64,000 bases of DNA from Candidatus Undinarchaeales archaeon (GTDB taxonomy: Archaea; SpSt-1190; JASMDC01). Made by a program: the position numbers and the translations under genes. The stretch spans positions 62,001 to 126,000 of the forward strand of contig JASMDC010000004.1 in assembly GCA_030753015.1 (NCBI GenBank), given 5' to 3'. This document shows positions 55,673-62,509 of this stretch, piece by piece (within the stretch, counting starts at the first letter, position 1; every line of letters begins with the position of its first letter). Below the pieces are notes generated by a model. That model had not been told where the DNA came from and did no database searches. It was given only the letters and a program-made list of their open reading frames with translations.

Positions 55673-57229
55673 ATGGAAACCATATCGCGTACCGTTGCCC
55701 TGACCCTGCTCATCTGTTTTGTCCAAGCAGCGAGCCTGTCGCCAACACCTGTCCCTACCATGACTGCCGTACCGACCTCGGCGGGCATTGAAGTAGAATG
55801 GTGCGGACGCTACACCCGCATCTGCGGGCCGTGGCCAGCCGACGCCGAGAAGGGGTGCGGGTCGTTCTGGGAGAAATCCCCGACGGGCAGCGAAGGGGAC
55901 ACCCGTGGAGCGACGAAGGTCTGCTACAACACCCACCTCACCTTTGCAGAGGTGGAGGGGCCGGGCAGCGACGAGCGGACCATGCACTGCGGTCACGCCC
56001 GCGGGGAGCCGCCGTGCGTCGATCCGGAATGGTGCGGACGCTACACACGCATCTGCGGGCCGTGGCCAGCCGACGCCGAGAAGGGGTGCAGGTCGTTCTG
56101 GGAGGGAGCACCGACGGGCGGCGAAGGGGACACCAGTGGAGCGACGAAGGTCTGCTACAACGCCCACCTCACCTTTGCAGAGGTGGAGGAGCCGGGCAGC
56201 GACGAGCGGGCCATGCACTGCGGTCACGCCCGTGGGGAGCCGCCGTGCGTCGAACCGGATGAGGTGGAGGGCGAGGTCACCCCCGTGCCGGTGGATGCCG
56301 TCGAGCTAGAGGAGTCCAGAGCAGCGACCACCGGCCCCGAGGTCACCGCTCCACCGGCGCCGCCGTCCCCCACGCCCTCACCAAGCCCCGCACCCGAGCT
56401 CCTGTTCGGAGTCATCCCCAAGGCCAGGGAGGGGATGATCGCCTTCGCCAAGGAGTACTGGGAGATCTTGGCCGGCGCCATCGGCTCCCTGGGTGTCGTC
56501 GCCTACTACCTCCACGTCCTCAAGCGCAAGACTCTGGGCGAGGAGGACGTGGTTGTCGAGCGGGGGAAGACGCTGGATGGGAACGCTGTCAAGGTGGCTA
56601 TCACGGTCAGGAACAACTCCACCTTCAAGATCACCGATATCAAGGTCACCATCGACCACCCCCCCGCCTTCAAGGTCCAGGGCGGCTCCCCCACCGTGGA
56701 GCTGGGTAACATCAGGGCCGGCGAGTTCCAGAGCTCCGTCTTCCACCTCGTCCCCACCAGGAGCGTGAAGGGTTCGGTGACCGGCTCCATCACCTACGAG
56801 AACAACAAGGGCAGGCCCAAGGTCGTTCCCATCGAGCCCATTGATCTGGGCTCGGTGTCCCCCGCCCTTGAGCAGGTGCGGCTCTCCCACGAGGAGTTCG
56901 CTCAAAGGGTCCAATCCCTCATACAGGACAGCAAGACCGTGACCATCCGAACCGACCCCGCCACGGTCTTTGGCAGGATCAAGGAGCGGTTCTCCGCCAT
57001 CCACACCGTGTATGAGGTGGTGGACCCCGAGCGGACGACGTTCCTCGGCGAGTATGCGGGCCAGAACGCCTACAGCAAGGCATTCATCGGCGCATGGATC
57101 AATGTCGTCGGGGGCGCTGCGGAAGGCCAGGTCGAGCTCATCGTGTACGGCGAGGAGGAGGCGAGTGTCACGGGCCTCCTGAGCGAGCTCGTGGAGCTCA
57201 TCGAGACTAAGGAGAGCTGGGTGGCGTAG
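55673..57229 (+). CDS. Surface-anchored protein with tandem Cys-rich repeats, unknown
   Basis: This protein of about 518 residues matches no family I recognise. A signal peptide (ETISRTVALTLLICFVQAAS) is followed by two 77-residue repeats at residues 42-118 and 119-195. Each has six cysteines in the order WCGRYTRIC, EKGC, KVCYN, MHCGH and PPCV. A proline/threonine-rich linker follows (PAPPSPTPSPSP). One membrane helix near residues 262-286 (ILAGAIGSLGVVAYYLHVL) is next. A soluble domain of about 230 residues ends the chain, with beta-rich sequence KVAITVRNNSTFKITDIKVT. Six paired cysteines per repeat suggest three disulfides outside the cell. The longer frame to 55508 overlaps the promoter. 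Confidence 0.65.
   Translation: METISRTVALTLLICFVQAASLSPTPVPTMTAVPTSAGIEVEWCGRYTRICGPWPADAEKGCGSFWEKSPTGSEGDTRGATKVCYNTHLTFAEVEGPGSDERTMHCGHARGEPPCVDPEWCGRYTRICGPWPADAEKGCRSFWEGAPTGGEGDTSGATKVCYNAHLTFAEVEEPGSDERAMHCGHARGEPPCVEPDEVEGEVTPVPVDAVELEESRAATTGPEVTAPPAPPSPTPSPSPAPELLFGVIPKAREGMIAFAKEYWEILAGAIGSLGVVAYYLHVLKRKTLGEEDVVVERGKTLDGNAVKVAITVRNNSTFKITDIKVTIDHPPAFKVQGGSPTVELGNIRAGEFQSSVFHLVPTRSVKGSVTGSITYENNKGRPKVVPIEPIDLGSVSPALEQVRLSHEEFAQRVQSLIQDSKTVTIRTDPATVFGRIKERFSAIHTVYEVVDPERTTFLGEYAGQNAYSKAFIGAWINVVGGAAEGQVELIVYGEEEASVTGLLSELVELIETKESWVA
55796..56026 (+). repeat. Tandem repeat unit 1 (231 bases, Cys-rich 77-residue module)
   Basis: This is the first copy of a 231-base unit that encodes EWCGRYTRICGPWPADAEKG and the following 57 residues. 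It is followed without a gap by the second copy. Only about 15 of 231 bases differ by eye, so the duplication is recent or is being homogenised. Confidence 0.9.
56027..56257 (+). repeat. Tandem repeat unit 2 (231 bases, Cys-rich 77-residue module)
   Basis: This second copy of the unit is in the same frame. Amino-acid changes relative to unit 1 are few: G to R after EKGC, KSP to GAP, S to G, R to S, T to A twice, G to E, and D to E at the end. All six cysteines are kept, as expected if disulfides matter. Copy number may vary between strains. Confidence 0.9.
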
Positions 57230-57319
57230 CTGCATCCAAAGATCCCCTGCATCGTCGGCGACGGTTGTCATCACACGACGGGCCCCCCGTCATCTCTTTA
57301 GCCACCTCAGGAGACCCAC

Positions 57320-57925
57320 CTATGCTTCGTCGCTTTCTCCCAGCAACGTGACGATGTCCTTCCTGATGCCCTCGGGCTCCCACTTGTTCATAAGGTACAT
57401 CTTCCTCACGTTGTTGTCCCGGTCAATGAGAAGGGCGATCATGGAATGGCGGAAGGTCTCGTCATCCTGCCTCTCCGCGATGATCTCGTACTCGTCGAGG
57501 ATCTTTTCTATGGCTTCTTCGTCCCCACCGAGGAAGTGCCAGTTACTGAAGTCCGCGCCGTACAGCTCCCCGTACTTCTTGAGCATACCGAGGGTGTCGC
57601 GCTCGGGATCGAACGAGACGAGAATAAGCACGGTCCTTCCACCGAGCTCCTCCCCCAGGGATTCCTGGAGCCTCCTGAAGTTCTTGGTGGTCCTCGGACA
57701 CATGTTCGGCATCTCGCAGCTCGTGTAGATGAAGCTCATCACCTTCACCTTTCCAAGGAGCTGGTCCGAGGATATCGTCTCATTGTCCTGGTTCAGAAGC
57801 TCGAAATCGGGAGCCTTTTTGATGATGTGTAGAACTTTCTTCTCAGGTGCTGCTCTATAGGAGATTATAAATATACTCCCTAATACGATTATCCCTATTA
57901 TTATGGCTATTATCTTCGATTCCAT
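57320..57925 (-). CDS. Sco1/SenC-type copper chaperone, membrane anchored
   Basis: This protein of about 201 residues has an N-terminal membrane anchor (KIIAIIIGIIVLGSIFIISY) and a thioredoxin-like domain. The copper ligands are the two cysteines in YTSCEMPNMCPRT, with five residues between as in the CPxPxFCP subtype, plus the His in FRHSMIALLIDRD. Sco proteins load the CuA site of oxidases and nitrous-oxide reductases. A CuA protein is encoded 4 kb upstream on the same strand, which is a fitting client. The ATG at 57925 shares a base with the stop of the preceding heme-binding protein gene (TAATG), so the start is well supported. Confidence 0.88.
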   Translation of the reverse strand: MESKIIAIIIGIIVLGSIFIISYRAAPEKKVLHIIKKAPDFELLNQDNETISSDQLLGKVKVMSFIYTSCEMPNMCPRTTKNFRRLQESLGEELGGRTVLILVSFDPERDTLGMLKKYGELYGADFSNWHFLGGDEEAIEKILDEYEIIAERQDDETFRHSMIALLIDRDNNVRKMYLMNKWEPEGIRKDIVTLLGESDEA

Positions 57926-58767
57926 TATTTCACCTCGAGCTTGACCCAGTCCGATATGTACTTCCTGCCTCCACGGTCGCCCTTTGCACCGTTCCACACG
58001 GCGAACGCAAAATAGCTTATCTCACCGGATACGAACGTAGCATCGGGCTCACTGTGGGCGGAATCGAGCCTCCGTTTGAACACCACGTGCCACCTCCCGT
58101 TGTCGTACAGGCCCCGACCCTGCACCGTCTGGTTCTCCTTCACCACAGAGGTGCCGATCCCCGTCGCCACGAGGTCACGCACCGCCGAATTGAGCGCAGG
58201 TCGTGTGACGACGAGCACCTCCTCCTCCTCGAACGGATAATGATAGTCGGCATAGGGCGTCGACCCCTCTGGAACCTCGTTCGACCAGAACTGACCATCC
58301 AGGTCGGCCTTCCAGTGCCAGATACCGACCATGTCCTTGAAGCCCATTATGATCGAGGAGGGCTTTGTCCTGTTCTTCAGGGGGAACATGATCGCGCAGG
58401 CGTCAGAGAACGTGTTCGTGCCAGACAGGATGTCCTCGGTTTCGTCATCCCAGCTCACATAGAGATAGATGTCCTTCCCGTTGTGGAAGGCCTTCACGGC
58501 GATGGGGGGGAGCGAACCTTTTGCGGGCCAGGGGATCACCGTGAGCTGGTAGACGAGCTCGACCTCCGTTGGTGGCTGCGTGTCCCACACCTCCAGGGAG
58601 ATGCCCGTGGACAGATCTATGTCCCTGTCGACGAAGGGCGCTTCTGTAACCTCCGGTTCCCCCACCCCCACCGGGCCCTCCACCGACCGGATGAAGCCAT
58701 AGGTGACGAGCACCAGGAAGGAGAGCACCAATGTGATCGATACGATCACGACGGTCTTCGGTCTCAT
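57925..58767 (-). CDS. Ethylbenzene-dehydrogenase-type heme-binding protein, membrane anchored
   Basis: This protein of about 280 residues has an N-terminal anchor (TVVIVSITLVLSFLVLVTYG) and an exported DOMON-like domain of the EB_dh family. That domain binds heme b with Met and Lys or His ligands. Family parts are GKDIYLYVSWDDET, FSDACAIMFPLKN, GIWHWKADLDGQFW and ISYFAFAVWNGAKGDRGGRK. In molybdoenzymes such domains are the gamma electron-transfer subunit, and free-standing ones occur in nitrogen-oxide and other respiratory clusters. Here it follows the heme synthesis genes and precedes the Sco gene. It may be the electron donor to, or subunit of, the reductase implied by the cluster. Confidence 0.75.
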   Translation of the reverse strand: MRPKTVVIVSITLVLSFLVLVTYGFIRSVEGPVGVGEPEVTEAPFVDRDIDLSTGISLEVWDTQPPTEVELVYQLTVIPWPAKGSLPPIAVKAFHNGKDIYLYVSWDDETEDILSGTNTFSDACAIMFPLKNRTKPSSIIMGFKDMVGIWHWKADLDGQFWSNEVPEGSTPYADYHYPFEEEEVLVVTRPALNSAVRDLVATGIGTSVVKENQTVQGRGLYDNGRWHVVFKRRLDSAHSEPDATFVSGEISYFAFAVWNGAKGDRGGRKYISDWVKLEVK

Positions 58768-58861
58768 GCAGGCGTCCCTCCACGGCGATCCTCCCCGGCC
58801 CGTCCGGACACACTATCCATGAACCCCTTCAGAGGCCTACGGGACCATTGATCGCGAGGGA

Positions 58862-59950
58862 TCATCGATGACCCTCCCCCGAAGGATGGTACACGCAGTA
58901 CGGCTCCTCGCCCAGGAGGTTCCCCGAGGTGCCCAGCGCTCTGGCCCTGCACCCCCCGCAGACCGACCGGTACTCGCAGACGCCGCATCTGCCCTCTAGC
59001 AGGTCGTGGTCCCTGAGCGACCGGAAGAGGGGGGAGCCCTGGTATATCCTCTGGAAGGACTCCTGCCGGACGTCCCCCGCCTTCACCGGCAGGAATCCGC
59101 ACCCGTACACCTCGCCCGTGCTGGAGATGAAGCAGAAGCCGTTGCCGGCCATGCATCCCCTACCACCCGAGCGTGAGCCCCGTCCACCGCCGTGGGGCCG
59201 GCCCGCAGGTCCATCCGGCGGCTTGCCGTCGTCCTCCCCCTCCATCTGGGCGATGACCCTCGTGTAGTGCGGGGCGCAGGTCATCTTGATAGGGAGCGGC
59301 AGAGAACGGTTCCATCCATATACTCTCCTCAGCGTCCGCTCGTACTCCTCGGGAGATATCTCCATCCTCACCTTGGCCCTTCCCGTGGGCACCAGCATGA
59401 ACACGTCCCACGCCTTGGCACCGAGCCTCTCGGCAAGGTCCCGGATGTTGGGAAGGTCCCCCAGGTTGTGCTGGGTGACGGTCGTGTTGATCTGGAAGGG
59501 CATCCCGCCGTCCTTGAACACCTTGAGGGCCGATGCGGCCATCTCGAACGAACCCGCCACCTTGCGGAAGCCGTCATGCACCTCGGGATTCGAACCGTCG
59601 ATGCTTATGGAGACCATCCTCACCCCGCTCTCCTTCATCCTCCGAACGGTCCCGGGCACTATTTTGCTCCCGCTCGGCGCCATGACAACCCTGAAACCCC
59701 GCTCGTCGGCGCGTGCCGCTATGTCGAAGATGTCCTTCCTGAGAAGGGGATCACCGCCCGACAGGATGAAGACGGGTTTGGCGAACCCGGCGATGTCATC
59801 GATAAGCCTGAAGGTCTCCTCGGTGGTGAGCTGGTGTGGATCGGGCTCGGTCTGCGCATTGGCCCTGCAGTGGACGCACGCGAACCTGCAGGCCCTGGTG
59901 GACTCCCAAGCAATGACCCGGGGCGAAGGGTGATCGTCCGACACCCTCAT
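58862..59950 (-). CDS. ahbD: AhbD-like heme b synthase (radical SAM)
   Basis: This 362-residue radical SAM protein has the cluster motif TRACRFACVHCRANA, the sequence type of AhbD. The segments FILSGGDPLLRKDIFD and PSGSKI follow, and a C-terminal SPASM-like cysteine set: CMAGNGFCFIS, VYGCGF, GRCGVCEYRSVCGGC. AhbD oxidatively decarboxylates iron-coproporphyrin III to heme b. The ATG at 59950 overlaps the ahbC stop (ATGA). A Gly/Arg-rich insert (GGGRGSRSGGRG) of about 25 residues before the first auxiliary Cys is unusual and looks unstructured. NirJ of heme d1 synthesis is the main alternative. Confidence 0.85.
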   Translation of the reverse strand: MRVSDDHPSPRVIAWESTRACRFACVHCRANAQTEPDPHQLTTEETFRLIDDIAGFAKPVFILSGGDPLLRKDIFDIAARADERGFRVVMAPSGSKIVPGTVRRMKESGVRMVSISIDGSNPEVHDGFRKVAGSFEMAASALKVFKDGGMPFQINTTVTQHNLGDLPNIRDLAERLGAKAWDVFMLVPTGRAKVRMEISPEEYERTLRRVYGWNRSLPLPIKMTCAPHYTRVIAQMEGEDDGKPPDGPAGRPHGGGRGSRSGGRGCMAGNGFCFISSTGEVYGCGFLPVKAGDVRQESFQRIYQGSPLFRSLRDHDLLEGRCGVCEYRSVCGGCRARALGTSGNLLGEEPYCVYHPSGEGHR

Positions 59951-61017
59951 ACAACCTCCATCCCGATCTCCTCGTCGGTGAGGTAGCATGCCGGATCGGG
60001 TGCCCAGAGGTCGTGGTGGGCGGCCTCCGCCCGCACCCTGAGGTTCCCGTTGCACATGTCGAGGTAGCTGCATCCAGCACACCTCCCCGTGAGGAGCGTT
60101 TTACGGTTCCTGAGGTCCTTCAGCAGCGGTTGGTCCGGATCCGACCAGATCTCGCTGAACCTGCGCTCCAGGATGCTCCCCACCGAGTGGTGGTGCCAGA
60201 ACTGGTCGGCATGCACGAATCCGTTGAAGTCGACGCATCCTATGCCCGAGCCGGAGCTGTTCCCGCCGTTCATCCGGAAGAGCTCCCGGGCCTCCTGCGC
60301 CCTCTCGGGATCCTGTTCGAGCAGCTTCCGATAGACATAGGGGGCATCGCAGTGGTTGTCCACGGTCAGGACCTCCACGTCCCTCCCGCTCCTGTCCAGT
60401 GCCTCGACCCTCTCTATCATGTGGTCGATGAAACCGCGCCTCTCGGCGTGCGACAGGTCGTCGTGGATCAGGTCTGCCGCTCTCCCCGAGTAGACCAGGT
60501 GGTAGAAGCACACCCGCGGTATCCCCTCCTCCTCAACAAGGTCGAACATCCGGTAGGCGTCCGGAAGGTTGTGCCTCGTGAGTGTGAACCTCAGACCGGT
60601 CCTGAGCCCGGCCGAGATGCAGTTCCGGATCCCCTGCACAGCGGAAGCATAGGCGCCGTTCAGTCCCCTGAAGCGGTCGTTCGTCCCCTCCATCCCGTCC
60701 AGGCTTATCCCGATGTAGGAGAATCCCGCTCTCTTCAGTCTCCCGGCATTCTCCCTGGTGATGAGCGTCCCGTTGGTGGACAGGACAGTCCTCATCCCGA
60801 GATCCTTCGCCCTGCCTGCCAGGTCGAACAGGTCTTCCCTCATGAGGGGCTCACCTCCCGAGAATATGAGGACGGGCACGCCGAACTGAGCAAGATCGTC
60901 GATGAGGTCCTTCCCCTGCTCCGTGGTGAGCTCGTCCGGGCGGATCCCGCCCTCGGCCCGGGCATAGCAGTGCACGCAGCTCAGGTTGCATCTTTGCGTG
61001 GTGTTCCAGACCACCAC
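59947..61017 (-). CDS. ahbC: AhbC-like radical SAM (iron-coproporphyrin III synthase)
   Basis: This radical SAM protein has at least 356 residues and the motif NTTQRCNLSCVHCYARA. LIFSGGEPLMREDLFD follows, and auxiliary cysteines lie in GIGCVDFNGFVH and GRCAGCSYLDMCNGN. AhbC removes the acetate side chains of didecarboxysiroheme. The nearest canonical start in frame is the GTG at 61017, but homologous sequence continues upstream as RIWCGREGAGDHLRYRR, which matches the usual AhbC N-terminus. No ATG, GTG or TTG precedes that segment in frame. A non-canonical ATA at 61092, overlapping the ahbB stop, is the best candidate. Confidence 0.85.
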   Translation of the reverse strand: MVVWNTTQRCNLSCVHCYARAEGGIRPDELTTEQGKDLIDDLAQFGVPVLIFSGGEPLMREDLFDLAGRAKDLGMRTVLSTNGTLITRENAGRLKRAGFSYIGISLDGMEGTNDRFRGLNGAYASAVQGIRNCISAGLRTGLRFTLTRHNLPDAYRMFDLVEEEGIPRVCFYHLVYSGRAADLIHDDLSHAERRGFIDHMIERVEALDRSGRDVEVLTVDNHCDAPYVYRKLLEQDPERAQEARELFRMNGGNSSGSGIGCVDFNGFVHADQFWHHHSVGSILERRFSEIWSDPDQPLLKDLRNRKTLLTGRCAGCSYLDMCNGNLRVRAEAAHHDLWAPDPACYLTDEEIGMEVV

Positions 61018-61088
61018 GGGCCTGCGGTGAACACCCCTCCGGTACCGGAGGTGGTCACCCGCTCCCTCCCTTCCACACCATATCCTGG

Positions 61089-61619
61089 TTATATTGATAA
61101 TGTCCGATCAACTTCCCCTGTGACGGCTGCTATCGCCCGTTCCACGATGCGGCCGTTGCTCGTCTTCTTGAACTGCCTCGTGCTGAAGAGGATGAGGTAG
61201 TTCGCGATCCCGGTGGAGTCGCTCATCTCCTGCACGAGCCCCTCGACCGTTGCACGATCACGGCCGTGGAGTACGGTGAACAGGTTGTACGTCCATCGGC
61301 CGGGCACCGTCCCGCGGAGGATGCAGTGTGTCACCCGCTCGTTTCCCGCGAACGCCGTCCCCACGTCCTCGATCCGGCTCTGCGGCACCTCCCAGGCTAC
61401 CAGGGCGTTGGCAACGATCCCCACCCTTCTGTGGTTTATCGATGCACCGAAGCGGCGTATCACGCCATTCTCCTTCAGCCTCTTCAGCCTCGTCACGACC
61501 TCGTCCTCGCTCAGGCCTGTGACCCTGGCTATGTCGCGGAAGGGCTCTGGCACGAGCGGTATCCCGTCCTGGGTGGCTCGCAGTAGGGCGACATCCCTCC
61601 CATCCAACTGAGGCTCCAT
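61089..61619 (-). CDS. ahbB: Siroheme decarboxylase subunit B (AhbB/NirDLGH family)
   Basis: This 176-residue protein has an AsnC-like fold. It has a helix-turn-helix-like N-part (FRDIARVTGLSEDEVVTRLK) and the hallmark IRRFGASINHRRVGI, where the His is near the active site of siroheme decarboxylases. LHGRDRATVEGL and LFSTRQFKKT follow. With AhbA it decarboxylates siroheme to didecarboxysiroheme, the first step of the archaeal heme route. It is easily misread as an Lrp regulator. It begins two bases after ahbA ends, and the gene order A-B-C-D confirms the assignment. Confidence 0.9.
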   Translation of the reverse strand: MEPQLDGRDVALLRATQDGIPLVPEPFRDIARVTGLSEDEVVTRLKRLKENGVIRRFGASINHRRVGIVANALVAWEVPQSRIEDVGTAFAGNERVTHCILRGTVPGRWTYNLFTVLHGRDRATVEGLVQEMSDSTGIANYLILFSTRQFKKTSNGRIVERAIAAVTGEVDRTLSI

Positions 61620-61621
61620 GA

Positions 61622-62113
61622 CTACCGCCCGCCCATGTTGAAGTTCACCCTTACCTTGAAGAGGCGTTCTGTGGGGAGGTTCAGGACATCGCCTTCAGAG
61701 ATCCCTGTCCTCATGTGTATCTCGGAGAGGAGGTGGGTCAGGCTCTCTCGGTCAGGTGCGGTGAGCGTGAACCAGACGTTGTATATGTGGTCCCTCTCGT
61801 AGTTGTGTGAGACCTCATCGTAGCCGTTGATGATCCCCACGATCTCGGAGAGCTTCCTGGAGGGCACCTTCATCGCCACCAAGGTCGCAGCCCTCAGCCC
61901 CACCTTCCGTGCGCTTATCACGGGGCCCAGCTTTCTCACAATCCCCTCCTCGCTCAGCCGTCTCAGCCGCGCCAGCACCTCCTCGCCGCTCAGGCCAAGC
62001 CCCCTGCCGATCTCCGCCCACGGCTCCTCTGTCAGGGGTATCTCCCTCTGTACCGCATCCAGAAGCTGCCTGTCCGGGCCATCAAGCCCTTCATCCACAT
62101 CTCTTTCGGGCAT
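61622..62113 (-). CDS. ahbA: Siroheme decarboxylase subunit A (AhbA/NirDLGH family)
   Basis: This protein of about 163 residues is paralogous to AhbB, with EIGRGLGLSGEEVLARLRRL, then IVRKLGPVISARKVGLRAAT, then YERDHIYNVWFTLTAPDRES. The segment lacks the RFGAxxNH form of AhbB and has KLGPVIS, as expected for the A subunit. The start at 62113 is eight bases after the upstream stop and follows GTGGAGTAGG. The longer frame to 62182 is a shadow of the CuA gene. It heads the heme synthesis block within a respiratory cluster. Confidence 0.88.
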   Translation of the reverse strand: MPERDVDEGLDGPDRQLLDAVQREIPLTEEPWAEIGRGLGLSGEEVLARLRRLSEEGIVRKLGPVISARKVGLRAATLVAMKVPSRKLSEIVGIINGYDEVSHNYERDHIYNVWFTLTAPDRESLTHLLSEIHMRTGISEGDVLNLPTERLFKVRVNFNMGGR

Positions 62114-62121
62114 GCAAGGAC

Positions 62122-62505
62122 CTACTCCACCGTCAGCTCTCCGGTCATGTCCATGTGATGGTTGGAGCACCACACCGTGCACATGAAGGGGAAGGTCCCC
62201 TTCCTGTCGGGCGTGAACTCGATCACCTTCACGTGCCCGGCCTTGATCTCGGGGGCCGCGACATCGAACGCCGGCAGGGCGAACCCGTGGCTCACGGTGT
62301 CGACGTTCCTGATGCGCATGGTGACCTTCTCCCCCACAGGGACCGTGACGTGCCTCGGTTGCCAGTTTCCCCTCTCGGGTGCCCTGGCGATGAGGTCCAC
62401 TGTGTATGCGCTGCTCCGGTAGCTCTCGGCCCCGAGTATAGCTGCGACGACGCCCACCGTGGAGATGAGCACGATGATGACTGCAATCATTTCTCGTATT
62501 TCCAT
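62122..62505 (-). CDS. Stand-alone CuA cupredoxin, membrane anchored
   Basis: This 127-residue protein has one N-terminal membrane helix (MIAVIIVLISTVGVVAAILG) and a cupredoxin domain. The CuA binuclear copper site is complete: His in TVSHGFALP, then CTVWCSNHHMDM with the C-x3-C-x3-H-x2-M spacing. CuA centres occur in cytochrome oxidase subunit II, nitrous-oxide reductase and some NO reductases. No catalytic domain is attached here, so this small protein is a subunit or electron carrier. It lies four bases after the polyferredoxin gene and nine before ahbA. The Sco chaperone downstream fits copper loading. Confidence 0.88.
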   Translation of the reverse strand: MEIREMIAVIIVLISTVGVVAAILGAESYRSSAYTVDLIARAPERGNWQPRHVTVPVGEKVTMRIRNVDTVSHGFALPAFDVAAPEIKAGHVKVIEFTPDRKGTFPFMCTVWCSNHHMDMTGELTVE

Positions 62506-62509
62506 GTCC

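Noticed and set aside
61089-62113. Two AsnC-like genes considered as Lrp transcription factors
   Set aside because: The RFGASINH and related motifs and the tight ahbA-B-C-D order identify siroheme decarboxylase subunits.
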